NCBI RefSeq assembly: GCF_946885855.1
Contig: NZ_CAMPHH010000189.1
Coordinates: 1-6,707 of the forward strand
Reading direction: 5' to 3'
Length of the DNA stretch: 6,707 bases
Source of the DNA: an uncultured Actinotalea sp.
GTDB taxonomy: Bacteria > Actinomycetota > Actinomycetes > Actinomycetales > Cellulomonadaceae
In this document: positions 1 through 6,245 of the stretch, one piece after another
Numbering within the stretch: the stretch's first letter is position 1
How the letters are laid out: the number at the start of each line of letters is the position of its first letter
Position numbers and translations under genes: made by a program
Notes under the pieces: generated by a model
Seen by the model: the letters and a program-made list of their open reading frames with translations, nothing else
What the model was told of the DNA's origin: nothing
Databases searched by the model: none

Positions 1-6
1 CGCGCC

Positions 7-30
7 GCACGACGCCCTGCTCCGTCGTGC
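7..30. terminator. Hairpin, possible terminator of an upstream gene
   Basis: A perfect 8-bp inverted repeat (GCACGACG at 7-14 and CGTCGTGC at 23-30) encloses an 8-base loop. No U-run follows, so it is not a classical intrinsic terminator, although actinobacterial terminators often lack the U-run. It may end transcription of a gene lying left of the window. In the frame starting at position 3, twelve sense codons run to a TGA at 39-41, which could be the tail of that gene, but this is too short to call. Confidence 0.35.
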
Positions 31-98
31 TGGAGGGATGAGCGCCAGCCTCGGCAGCAGAGCCGTTCACCCGTCCGGGGGCGGTGAGCCGCGACTGG

Positions 99-127
99 TT
101 GGCATGGCGCCGACAACGTGTCAGAGT
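99..127 (+). promoter_or_regulatory. Candidate sigma-70-type promoter of the small peptide gene
   Basis: TTGGCA (99-104) and CAGAGT (122-127) are separated by 17 bases, a plausible -35/-10 pair. Transcription would start near 133-135, giving a leader of about 25 bases that contains the ribosome binding site GAGGAGGA (147-154). The -10 CAGAGT resembles the TAGAGT in front of the downstream regulator. This is motif matching by eye only. Confidence 0.4.
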
Positions 128-138
128 CGGCATGACAC
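118..138. promoter_or_regulatory. Inverted repeat over the peptide promoter, possible operator
   Basis: GTGTCA (118-123) and TGACAC (133-138) form a perfect 6-bp dyad with a 9-base spacer. The dyad spans the proposed -10 box and start site of the peptide gene. A regulator bound here would block transcription. The TGACA half-site also occurs at the regulator start (451-455). A dyad of this size can arise by chance in a region this long, so this is a hypothesis. Confidence 0.25.
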
Positions 139-158
139 AACGCTGTGAGGAGGAAGTC

Positions 159-290
159 GTGAAGCGAACCCTACGGACGGCCGCTGCCGTCGTCGTCAGC
201 CTCGGCCTGATGGGTGCGGTCCTGCCCGCAGCCGGCCTGCCCGACTTCAGCCCGATGGTCATCGGCAGCACGGGCTGCTGCAAGAGCTGA
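159..290 (+). CDS. Small secreted-peptide precursor, candidate signalling peptide
   Basis: This gene encodes a 43-residue precursor that I do not recognise as a named family. The GTG at 159 is chosen as the start because GAGGAGGA (147-154) lies at ideal spacing; in-frame starts at 84 and 132 lack such a site. The N-terminus is a textbook Sec signal: basic KRTLR at residues 2-6, a hydrophobic core at about 8-22, then PAAG at 23-26. Cleavage after Ala24, Ala25 or Gly26 would release about 17 residues, LPDFSPMVIGSTGCCKS, with adjacent cysteines 40-41. There is no lipobox. The gene sits 159 bases upstream of a co-oriented XRE/TPR regulator. That layout is typical of exported peptide pheromones read by RRNPP-type regulators, so a signalling role is inferred. 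Alternatives are a small bacteriocin-like or disulfide-linked peptide, or a spurious ORF; the signal-peptide structure and ribosome binding site argue against the last. Confidence 0.68.
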   Translation: MKRTLRTAAAVVVSLGLMGAVLPAAGLPDFSPMVIGSTGCCKS

Positions 291-383
291 CGCGCTGTCG
301 GCGAGCGGCACCCTTGGCCGCCGCCGGCCGCGATCCACCGGGCGTCCCGGCATCGGACGTCCCGGTCACCGGGTCTGGATGAA

Positions 384-412
384 ACTTCACCCACCCATGG
401 CACACTTCACCC
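384..412. repeat. Two direct repeats ACTTCACCC, 20-bp period, upstream of the regulator promoter
   Basis: ACTTCACCC occurs exactly at 384-392 and 404-412, two helical turns apart, so both copies face the same side of the DNA. With the inferred start site at the regulator GTG, the copies lie at roughly -65 and -45, the positions usual for activator sites. The seven-base core TTCACCC also appears at 66-72, upstream of the peptide promoter. One further copy lies inside hemW near 5367, so the short core alone is weak evidence. Confidence 0.45.
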
Positions 413-427
413 TGCAGGGCTCCCCGA

Positions 428-445
428 GTCACGAATAGAGTGACC
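428..445 (+). promoter_or_regulatory. -10 box for a leaderless regulator transcript, inside a GTCAC/GTGAC dyad
   Basis: TAGAGT at 436-441 fits the actinobacterial TANNNT -10 consensus and sits 8 bases before the GTG at 450. The gene has no convincing Shine-Dalgarno sequence. Together these suggest transcription begins at or next to the start codon and the mRNA is leaderless. The -35 region is weak (TGCAGG at 413-418, 17-base spacer), as expected for an activated promoter. GTCAC (428-432) and GTGAC (440-444) form a 5-bp dyad around the -10 box, and GTGAC recurs at 450-454. This could be an autoregulatory site. Confidence 0.42.
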
Positions 446-449
446 TACT

Positions 450-1781
450 GTGACAGAACTCTCCGAACGTCTCCGCGCCGAGCGTGTCCGGGCCGGGCTC
501 TCCCAGACGGCGCTCGCCGGGAACGACTTCTCGCCGAGCTACATCTCCCTCATCGAGGCCGGGCGGCGTGTGCCCACCGACGGGGCCCTCGCCGTGCTCG
601 CCGAACGGCTCGGCACGACGGCGGAGTTCCTCCGGCACGGTGACAAGGCGCCGAGCGAGGAGCGGGCGCGGCTGGAGATCGGCTTCGCCCGCCTGGCCCT
701 GGCCAACGGCGCGCCGCAGGAGGCCAAGGAGCGTCTCCTCGCGCTCGACCTCAGCACCATCGCCCCGCGGCACCACGCGGAGGCGCTCGGGACGCTGGCC
801 CAGGCGCACGAGGCGCTCGGTGAGCTCACCGAGGCCGTCGCGGTCCTCGAGCCGCTTCTCACCCGCGCGCGGGAGCAGCGCCGCTGGCTCGAGGCGGCCG
901 CGCTCGGCAACGACCTCGTCGCGGCGTACCACGAGGCGGGTGACCTCGGCCGGAGCGTGGAGCTCGGGGAGGCCGTGCTCCGCGAGGTGGAGGCGGGCGG
1001 CATCGCCGGGTCCGACGAGCACCTGCGTCTCGCCTCGACCGTCCTGTGGTCGTACTACGAGCGGGGCGACCTCCTCTACGCCGCACACCGGGCCGCCGAG
1101 CTGATCTCCCTGGCCGAGGCCAAGGGCACGATGCGGGGTCGGGGCTCGATCTACTGGAACGCCTCCCTCGTGGCGGAGGCCCGCGGCGACTTCGTCGAGG
1201 CGCGTCGGCTCACCGAGCGCGCCCTGGCCTACCTCAGCGAGGGCGCGGTCAGCCGGGACCTGCCCCGGCTCCGCCTGCACTACGGGTGGCTCCTGCTGCG
1301 GTGCGAGCCGGTCGACCCCGAGGGCGCGCTCGTGCAGCTCGCCCAGGCAGCGCAGGGGCTCGCGGTCGTGGGCTCCGAGCCGGAGCAGGCCCGGTGCGCG
1401 TTCGAGGTCGGCCGCGCGCACCTGCTCCTCGGCGACGCGCGGCGGGCCGAGGAGGAGGCCCGGGCAGGGCTGGCGCTGCTCGACGACCAGACCGTGCTCG
1501 ACACCTGCAACGGACGCCTCCTGCTCGGGGACGCCCTGGCGGCCCAGTCGGACATCGCGCACGCGCTCGAGACGTACAAGTGGGCGGCCCAGATGCTCGG
1601 TCTGATGACGGCGGCGCGGGAGGCGGCGGCCGTGTGGCGGTCGATCGGCGACCGGCTGCTCGAGCACGGCGATCTCACCGGGGCGCTGGACGCGTACGAC
1701 CAGGCGCTGGCGGACGCGGGGATCCGGTCGACGACCTTCCCGGTCATCGCGCCGCAGGGCCGCGCCACCGCGGAGCGCTGA
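450..1781 (+). CDS. XRE-family helix-turn-helix regulator with C-terminal TPR-like domain (RRNPP-like architecture)
   Basis: This is a cytoplasmic DNA-binding protein of 443 residues. Residues 4-61 form an XRE/HTH_3 domain: LSERLRAERVRAGLSQTALA, then the recognition-helix region SPSYISLIEAGRR (28-40), then RVP and LAERLGTTAEFL. From about residue 70 to 424 the chain is helical with repeated TPR-like signatures. Examples are AEALGTLAQAHEALGELTEA (about 110-129) and a last repeat at about 393-424 containing GDLTGALDAYDQAL. The short tail at 425-443 is non-repetitive. One HTH plus a long TPR domain is the layout of PlcR, NprR, PrgX and Rgg, in which the TPR superhelix binds a short re-imported peptide. 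The secreted peptide encoded just upstream is the natural candidate ligand, but that pairing is inferred. TPR regulators with protein partners or no ligand are also possible. The start is supported by homology to the usual XRE beginning and by the leaderless -10 box. A strong terminator follows the stop. Confidence 0.9.
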   Translation: MTELSERLRAERVRAGLSQTALAGNDFSPSYISLIEAGRRVPTDGALAVLAERLGTTAEFLRHGDKAPSEERARLEIGFARLALANGAPQEAKERLLALDLSTIAPRHHAEALGTLAQAHEALGELTEAVAVLEPLLTRAREQRRWLEAAALGNDLVAAYHEAGDLGRSVELGEAVLREVEAGGIAGSDEHLRLASTVLWSYYERGDLLYAAHRAAELISLAEAKGTMRGRGSIYWNASLVAEARGDFVEARRLTERALAYLSEGAVSRDLPRLRLHYGWLLLRCEPVDPEGALVQLAQAAQGLAVVGSEPEQARCAFEVGRAHLLLGDARRAEEEARAGLALLDDQTVLDTCNGRLLLGDALAAQSDIAHALETYKWAAQMLGLMTAAREAAAVWRSIGDRLLEHGDLTGALDAYDQALADAGIRSTTFPVIAPQGRATAER

Positions 1782-1813
1782 CCGTCCCCGCCACGCCGCG
1801 AGGGCGCACGACG

Positions 1814-1843
1814 AAGGGCGCCACCCCGCGGGGGTGGCGCCCT
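1814..1843. terminator. Strong bidirectional terminator between the regulator and rpsT
   Basis: AAGGGCGCCACCCC (1814-1827) and its exact complement (1830-1843) form a 14-bp stem around two bases; in practice the loop is four. Each strand has an A/T pair at the foot but no long U-run. It lies between the convergent ends of the regulator (stop at 1781) and rpsT (stop at 1878), so it probably ends both transcripts. Confidence 0.85.
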
Positions 1844-1877
1844 TGTCATCCGTGCACGAGGGCCGGCGAGGCGGACG

Positions 1878-2138
1878 TCAGAGCGTCGCGACCTGCTTCG
1901 CCAGCGCGGACTTGCGGTTGGCGGCCTGGTTGGCGTGGATGACGCCCTTGCTCGCGGCCTTGTCGAGCTTGGTGGTCGCGCTGCGCAGGGCGGCGGTTGC
2001 CGCCTCCTTGTCGCCCGCGGCCACGGCCTCACGGACCCGACGCACGTGCGTCTTGAGCTCCGACTTCACGGCCTTGTTGCGCAGGCGTGCGACCTCGTTG
2101 GTGCGGATCCGCTTGATCTGGGACTTGATGTTCGCCAC
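1878..2138 (-). CDS. rpsT: 30S ribosomal protein S20
   Basis: S20 is a primary 16S rRNA-binding protein that helps assemble the body of the small subunit. The 86-residue product has the normal length and family signature: [18 protein letters not shown] at the N-terminus, the [15 protein letters not shown] helix, and a C-terminal [19 protein letters not shown] segment. It is highly basic and alpha-helical, as expected. The start codon is GTG (complement of 2136-2138). It is preceded on the minus strand by the purine-rich AGAAGAGAG (2147-2155), a modest ribosome binding site. The gene converges with the XRE regulator and reads in the same direction as the PemK-like gene upstream, with about 180 bases between them. 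In many bacteria S20 represses its own translation, and a GTG start is a known feature of E. coli rpsT as well. No S20-specific leader element could be confirmed by eye. Confidence 0.97.
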   Translation of the reverse strand: MANIKSQIKRIRTNEVARLRNKAVKSELKTHVRRVREAVAAGDKEAATAALRSATTKLDKAASKGVIHANQAANRKSALAKQVATL

Positions 2139-2279
2139 GTTCAGGACTCTCTTCTGGTTTCGCCGGAGCGATCTGACAGGTCGTAGAGGGCGCGTCCGTC
2201 GCCGGGACTGGGGCGTGGGGACACCCGCGGAGAGGCGGCGGACCAGTGCCCGCCGACCTGGGCGGACACGCGACCCACG

Positions 2280-2288
2280 ATGCTAGCA
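2280..2288 (-). promoter_or_regulatory. Candidate extended -10 promoter for rpsT
   Basis: On the minus strand 2288-2280 reads TGCTAGCAT, an extended -10 (TGn followed by TANNNT). It sits in the gap between the stop of the PemK-like gene (2319) and rpsT. No good -35 is present 16-18 bases upstream, which extended -10 promoters tolerate. Transcription would start near 2273, giving an rpsT leader of about 135 bases, long enough for autoregulatory structure. Nothing else in the 2139-2318 gap is identifiable. Confidence 0.35.
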
Positions 2289-2318
2289 GGAGCAGGCGGG
2301 TGCCCGCGGCGTGCCCGG

Positions 2319-2879
2319 TCAGCGGCGCAGGTCCGCCAGTGCCGCGGCGACCGCGTCGAACCGTTCGCGGTCGAGCACGGCGCCCTCACGGCGCACGGTC
2401 GTGGGGTCGACACGGATCACCCGGTCCAGCCGGACCTCGCTCGGGCGGCGCCGGCTGTCCCACGCCCCGGTGCCCAGGTCCAGCCAGGCCTCCCCGCGCC
2501 CGTTGGGCCGGGTGTCCTGATCGCGCGAGCTGAGCTGGAGGGCGAGGAGCCACGGGCCGTCGTGGCCGACGACGAGCACCGGTCGGTCCTTGCCCCTGCT
2601 GTGGTCCTCCTCGAACGGCACCCAGGTCCAGACGACCTCGCCCGGGTCCGGCTCGCCGTCGAGGTCGGGCGCGTAGACGGGACGGAGCGGGCCGACGTGG
2701 TCCCCGGCATGCCGTCCGGCGCCGGCCTGCGGGCCGCGCGGCGGAGTGGGGCCCGCAGGCCACCGCCGAGCGGGCCGGGCGGCCGAGCGGCGCGACGCGG
2801 GCTCGCCGCGGGGCGTCGGCGGGCCCGGGCGCCCCCGTGCGGCGTCGAGGAGGCTGCGGAGGAGGTCGCGGGCACGCAC
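2319..2879 (-). CDS. Solo PemK/MazF-fold protein with a proline/arginine-rich N-terminal extension
   Basis: The 186-residue product has two parts. Residues 1 to about 65 are rich in Pro, Arg, Gly and Ala and look disordered. Residues about 66-186 form a PemK/MazF-type domain: [20 protein letters not shown] (63-82) into WTWVPFEED (84-92), [13 protein letters not shown] (96-108), [10 protein letters not shown] (111-120), [10 protein letters not shown] (132-141) and [18 protein letters not shown] (153-170). MazF proteins are ribosome-independent, sequence-specific RNases, and the GxVVW and RPVLV segments match their first strands. Proteins of this type are commonly annotated as type II toxins beside rpsT or lepA in actinobacteria. 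No antitoxin gene lies next to it, so toxin activity is uncertain; it may be a housekeeping RNase or a binding-only relative. The start is GTG (complement of 2877-2879); a later start that removes part of the extension is possible. It diverges from lepA. Confidence 0.82.
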   Translation of the reverse strand: MRARDLLRSLLDAARGRPGPPTPRGEPASRRSAARPARRWPAGPTPPRGPQAGAGRHAGDHVGPLRPVYAPDLDGEPDPGEVVWTWVPFEEDHSRGKDRPVLVVGHDGPWLLALQLSSRDQDTRPNGRGEAWLDLGTGAWDSRRRPSEVRLDRVIRVDPTTVRREGAVLDRERFDAVAAALADLRR

Positions 2880-2890
2880 GGTCCGACGGT

Positions 2891-2922
2891 AGCCCGACGG
2901 CCGGCCCGGCAGCCGTCGGGCT
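2891..2922. promoter_or_regulatory. 11-bp dyad with CCGACGG repeats between the PemK-like gene and lepA
   Basis: AGCCCGACGGC (2891-2901) and GCCGTCGGGCT (2912-2922) are perfect complements around a 10-base loop. CCGACGG also appears at 2883-2889, one helical turn before the copy at 2894-2900. The dyad starts 12 bases upstream of the PemK-like start codon, so it could be an operator or an mRNA leader hairpin for that gene. MazF operons are often autoregulated at such palindromes, but normally through an antitoxin, which is absent here. Confidence 0.4.
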
Positions 2923-2954
2923 CGCGGGCGACGGCGCCGCGCGGCGCGGTGTCG

Positions 2955-2963
2955 TGGGACGAT
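2955..2963 (+). promoter_or_regulatory. Candidate promoter of lepA-hemW
   Basis: TGGGACGAT at 2955-2963 reads as an extended -10 (TGn followed by GACGAT). Transcription would start near 2970, leaving a leader of about 47 bases. The ribosome binding site would be TGGAG (3001-3005), 11 bases before the GTG at 3017. No strong -35 is visible. This is a visual match only. Confidence 0.28.
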
Positions 2964-3016
2964 GGGCGGTCAGACCCGACGTCACCGTCCCGACCAGCAG
3001 TGGAGTGCTCGCCAGC

Positions 3017-4912
3017 GTGTCACCGATCCCCAGCGCCGCCCAGAGCCAGCGCATCCGGCCCGCCGCGACGCCGCCGGAGCTGCTGCGCAACTTCTGCATC
3101 ATCGCGCACATCGACCACGGGAAGTCGACGCTCGCCGACCGGATGCTCCAGCTGACGGGAGTCGTCGACGAGCGCGCCATGCGGGCCCAGTACCTCGACC
3201 GCATGGACATCGAGCGGGAGCGCGGGATCACGATCAAGTCGCAGGCCGTGCGCATGCCGTGGGGGGTCGCGGGGGAGGACGGCGCGACGGTGCCGTACGC
3301 CCTCAACATGATCGACACACCGGGGCACGTGGACTTCACGTACGAGGTGTCGCGCTCGCTGGCCGCCTGCGAGGGGGCGGTCCTCCTCGTCGACGCGGCC
3401 CAGGGCATCGAGGCCCAGACGCTCGCGAACCTCTACCTGGCGATGGAGAACGACCTCACCATCATCCCGGTGCTCAACAAGATCGACCTGCCTGCGGCGC
3501 AGCCGGAGAAGTACGCCGAGGAGATCGCCGGCCTGGTCGGCGGCGACCCGGACGACGTCATGCGCGTCTCGGGCAAGACCGGAGAGGGCGTCGAGGCGCT
3601 GCTGGACCGCATCGTCCGGCTGGTCCCGCCCCCGCAGGGAGACGCCGACGCCGCCGCGCGCGCGATGATCTTCGACTCCGTCTACGACACCTACCGTGGC
3701 GTGGTCACCTACGTCCGGGTCATCGACGGGCACCTGTCGCCGCGCGAGCGCATCGTCATGATGTCGACGCGCGCCACGCACGAGCTGCTGGAGATCGGCG
3801 TCATCTCCCCGGAGGCCATCCCCACGGACGGCCTCGGCGTCGGCGAGGTCGGCTACCTCATCACCGGCGTCAAGGACGTGCGCCAGTCCAAGGTCGGCGA
3901 CACGGTGACCAACGCCGGCAAGCCGGCGTCGTCGGCGCTCGGCGGTTACCAGGACCCCAAGCCGATGGTCTTCTCCGGCCTGTACCCGATCGACGGGTCC
4001 GACTACCCCGTGCTGCGGGACGCCCTCGACAAGCTCAAGCTCAACGACGCCGCGCTCGTCTACGAGCCGGAGACGTCCGTCGCCCTGGGCTTCGGCTTCC
4101 GCGTCGGCTTCCTCGGCCTGCTGCACCTGGAGATCGTCCGCGAGCGGCTCGAGCGCGAGTTCGACCTCGACCTGATCTCCACGGCGCCCAACGTCGTGTA
4201 CGACGTGACGATGGAGGACCGCACCGTCGTCACGGTGACCAACCCGTCCGAGTTCCCCGGCGGCAAGATCAAGGAGGTCCGGGAGCCGGTCGTCAAGGCG
4301 ACGATCCTCGCCCCCAGCGAGTTCATCGGCGCGATCATGGAGCTGTGCCAGCAGCGCCGCGGCGACCTGCAGGGCATGGACTACCTCTCCGCCGAGCGCG
4401 TGGAGATGCGCTACACGCTGCCGCTGGCCGAGATCGTCTTCGACTTCTTCGACCAGCTGAAGTCCCGCACCCGCGGCTACGCGTCGCTGGACTACGAGCA
4501 GGCGGGGGAGCAGGTCGCCGACCTGGTCAAGGTCGACATCCTGCTCCAGGGCGAGCAGGTGGACGCCTTCAGCGCGATCGTGCACAAGGACAAGGCGTAC
4601 GCCTACGGCGTGATGATGGCCGGCAAGCTGCGCGAGCTCATCCCGCGGCAGCAGTTCGAGGTGCCGATCCAGGCCGCGATCGGCTCCCGGGTCATCGCCC
4701 GCGAGACGATCCGCGCCATCCGCAAGGACGTCCTGGCCAAATGCTACGGCGGTGACATCAGCCGCAAGCGCAAGCTGCTGGAGAAGCAGAAGGAGGGCAA
4801 GAAGCGGATGAAGACGATCGGACGGGTCGACGTCCCGCAGGAGGCCTTCATCGCGGCGCTGTCCTCCGAGGCGTCCGGCGGCAAGGACGGCAAGGAGAAG
4901 GCGAAGAAGTGA
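3017..4912 (+). CDS. lepA: Elongation factor 4 (LepA), ribosomal back-translocase GTPase
   Basis: LepA/EF4 is a translational GTPase that binds the ribosome, promotes back-translocation in vitro, and is linked to 30S biogenesis. The 631-residue product shows every G motif: AHIDHGKST (30-38, P-loop), ERERGIT (66-72, switch I), DTPGH (100-104), NKID (154-157) and SGKTGEGVE (G5). EF-G-like domains II, III and V follow. The LepA-specific C-terminal domain ends in [19 protein letters not shown] and a lysine-rich tail. The GTG at 3017 gives [20 protein letters not shown], the usual actinobacterial beginning; the reading frame stays open about 60 codons further upstream, but that stretch overlaps the divergent gene and looks non-coding. 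A GTG at 3005 would add four residues and cannot be fully excluded. hemW begins 10 bases after the stop, so the two are probably co-transcribed. Confidence 0.97.
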   Translation: MSPIPSAAQSQRIRPAATPPELLRNFCIIAHIDHGKSTLADRMLQLTGVVDERAMRAQYLDRMDIERERGITIKSQAVRMPWGVAGEDGATVPYALNMIDTPGHVDFTYEVSRSLAACEGAVLLVDAAQGIEAQTLANLYLAMENDLTIIPVLNKIDLPAAQPEKYAEEIAGLVGGDPDDVMRVSGKTGEGVEALLDRIVRLVPPPQGDADAAARAMIFDSVYDTYRGVVTYVRVIDGHLSPRERIVMMSTRATHELLEIGVISPEAIPTDGLGVGEVGYLITGVKDVRQSKVGDTVTNAGKPASSALGGYQDPKPMVFSGLYPIDGSDYPVLRDALDKLKLNDAALVYEPETSVALGFGFRVGFLGLLHLEIVRERLEREFDLDLISTAPNVVYDVTMEDRTVVTVTNPSEFPGGKIKEVREPVVKATILAPSEFIGAIMELCQQRRGDLQGMDYLSAERVEMRYTLPLAEIVFDFFDQLKSRTRGYASLDYEQAGEQVADLVKVDILLQGEQVDAFSAIVHKDKAYAYGVMMAGKLRELIPRQQFEVPIQAAIGSRVIARETIRAIRKDVLAKCYGGDISRKRKLLEKQKEGKKRMKTIGRVDVPQEAFIAALSSEASGGKDGKEKAKK

Positions 4913-4922
4913 CGGTGGCGGC

Positions 4923-6161
4923 GTGAGCCCCGCGCTGCCCGACGGCGAGCCCGTCCCCGACGACGGCGCGCTGCCGGCCTGGGTGGGCGCGGCGGCCCCG
5001 GCGGCACCCGGGCTCGGGGTCTACCTCCACGTGCCGTTCTGCACGGTGCGCTGCGGGTACTGCGACTTCAACACCTACACGGCCGCGGAACTCGGCGGGG
5101 GTGCGAGCCAGGCGTCGTACGTGGACACGGCGCTCGCGGAGCTGCGGCTCGCCGACCGGGTGCTGGCCGCGGCCGGCCGGGTGCGCCCTGTCAGCACGGT
5201 CTTCGTCGGCGGTGGCACACCCACCGTCCTGCCTGCGGAGGCCCTCGTGCGCTTCCTGCGGACGATGGCCGACACCTGGGGCCTCGAGCCCGGTGCCGAG
5301 GTGACGACGGAGGCGAACCCGGACTCGGTCACGCCGCAGTCCTTGCGGGCCCTCGCCGACGGCGGCTTCACCCGGGTCTCGTTCGGCATGCAGTCCGCGG
5401 TGCCGCACGTCCTGGCGGCCCTGGAGCGCACGCACGACCCCGCGCGGGTGCCCCAGGCGGTGGCCTGGGCGCGGGACGCCGGGCTCGCCGTCTCGCTCGA
5501 CCTCATCTACGGGACGCCGGGGGAGTCGCTGGAGGACTGGCGGACGTCCGTCGAGGCCGCGCTCGCCTGCGGCGTGGACCACGTCAGCGCCTACGCGCTC
5601 GTCGTCGAGCCCGGCACGAAGATGGCCGCCCAGGTCCGTCGCGGACTGCTGACCCTGCCCGACGGGGACGACCAGGCGGCGAAGTACGAGCTCGCCGACG
5701 ACCTGCTCACCGGCGCCGGCCTGCACTGGTACGAGGTGAGCAACTGGGCGCGGACGCCGGCGACCGCGTGCCGGCACAACCTCGCGTACTGGCGGGGCGG
5801 CGACTGGTGGGGGTTCGGCCCCGGCGCCCACTCCCACGTCGGCACGGCGGACGGGTCCGTGCGCTGGTGGAACGTCAAGCACCCGCGGGCGTACGCCGAC
5901 CGGCTCGCGCGCGGCGTCACACCGGCGGCCGGGCGGGAGCTGCTCGGCGCCGACGACGTCGCGCTGGAGCGGGTGCTGCTGCGCGTCCGGCTGGCGGAGG
6001 GCATGCCCGTGGAGGTCCTCGGGGTGACCGGTCGTCGGGCCGTCGCCGGCCTCGTGGCCGACGGGCTGCTGGACGGGCGCGCCGCCGTCGGCGGTCGGGT
6101 GCTGCTCACCCGGCGCGGCCGGCTGCTGGCCGACGCCGTGGTGCGCGACCTGACCGACTGA
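4923..6161 (+). CDS. hemW: Radical SAM family heme chaperone HemW
   Basis: HemW is a coproporphyrinogen-III-oxidase-like radical SAM protein that binds heme and delivers it to client membrane proteins; older annotation calls it oxygen-independent HemN. In the 412-residue product the [4Fe-4S] motif CTVRCGYC has cysteines at 40, 44 and 47, preceded by YLHVPF. GGGTPT (96-101) is the conserved SAM-binding glycine motif. LDLIYGTPGES lies in the middle of the barrel. The HemW-type HNLAYW motif at 285-290 (HNxxYW), followed by GFGPGAHS, is associated with heme binding and distinguishes HemW from true HemN. The C-terminal HemN domain is complete. The start is GTG; SPALPDGEPVPDDGALP is the typical actinobacterial N-terminus. 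Only a weak GGTGGCGG precedes it, so expression may depend on translational coupling with lepA 10 bases upstream. A hairpin terminator follows. Confidence 0.95.
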   Translation: MSPALPDGEPVPDDGALPAWVGAAAPAAPGLGVYLHVPFCTVRCGYCDFNTYTAAELGGGASQASYVDTALAELRLADRVLAAAGRVRPVSTVFVGGGTPTVLPAEALVRFLRTMADTWGLEPGAEVTTEANPDSVTPQSLRALADGGFTRVSFGMQSAVPHVLAALERTHDPARVPQAVAWARDAGLAVSLDLIYGTPGESLEDWRTSVEAALACGVDHVSAYALVVEPGTKMAAQVRRGLLTLPDGDDQAAKYELADDLLTGAGLHWYEVSNWARTPATACRHNLAYWRGGDWWGFGPGAHSHVGTADGSVRWWNVKHPRAYADRLARGVTPAAGRELLGADDVALERVLLRVRLAEGMPVEVLGVTGRRAVAGLVADGLLDGRAAVGGRVLLTRRGRLLADAVVRDLTD

Positions 6162-6191
6162 CCAGGCGCGGACGAACGCGGTGCGGACGCA

Positions 6192-6225
6192 CGAGGGGGC
6201 CGACCCGTGCGGGCCGGACCCCTCG
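6192..6225. terminator. Hairpin terminator between hemW and the DUF4870 gene
   Basis: CGAGGGG (6192-6198) pairs exactly with CCCCTCG (6219-6225). The interior continues the stem with CCG/CGG (6200-6202 with 6215-6217) and further C/G pairs, broken by two mismatches. It lies in the gap between convergent genes and can serve both strands. There is no U-run. Confidence 0.7.
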
Positions 6226-6245
6226 CTCCTCGCGTGGCGCTCAGG

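Noticed and set aside
84..158. Longer N-terminal extension of the small peptide ORF (GTG at 84, or ATG at 132)
   Set aside because: Neither start has a ribosome binding site. The GTG at 159 has GAGGAGGA at ideal spacing and begins a clean signal peptide, whereas the extension would bury it behind charged residues.
379..438. 19-codon mini-ORF (ATG at 379) between the peptide gene and the regulator, starting MKLHPPMAHF
   Set aside because: No ribosome binding site and no signal-peptide features. It covers the direct repeats and the -10 box, so the stretch is better explained as regulatory DNA.
429..1667. 412-residue minus-strand frame opposite the XRE/TPR gene
   Set aside because: It is a high-GC shadow frame. 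The plus-strand frame encodes a recognisable XRE domain and TPR repeats, and the antisense product is Arg/Gly/Pro-rich with no domain.
159..1781. Reading the small ORF and XRE protein as a toxin-antitoxin pair
   Set aside because: The XRE protein is far larger than typical antitoxins and is mostly TPR-like. The small protein has a cleavable-type signal sequence rather than a lone transmembrane toxin helix. A peptide-sensor pairing fits better.
2837..3016. 60-residue N-terminal extension of LepA
   Set aside because: It overlaps the divergent PemK-like gene, is Gly/Arg/Ala-rich, and lies outside the family's normal N-terminus. The GTG at 3017 yields the expected beginning.
3020..4585. 521-residue minus-strand frame opposite lepA
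   Set aside because: It is antisense to a highly conserved GTPase with all G motifs intact, and its composition is typical of a GC-rich shadow ORF.
4923..6161. Annotation as oxygen-independent coproporphyrinogen III oxidase (HemN)
   Set aside because: The HNxxYW motif at 285-290, the CxxxCxxC motif without the extra HemN N-terminal region, and the lepA-hemW order all indicate HemW, the heme chaperone.
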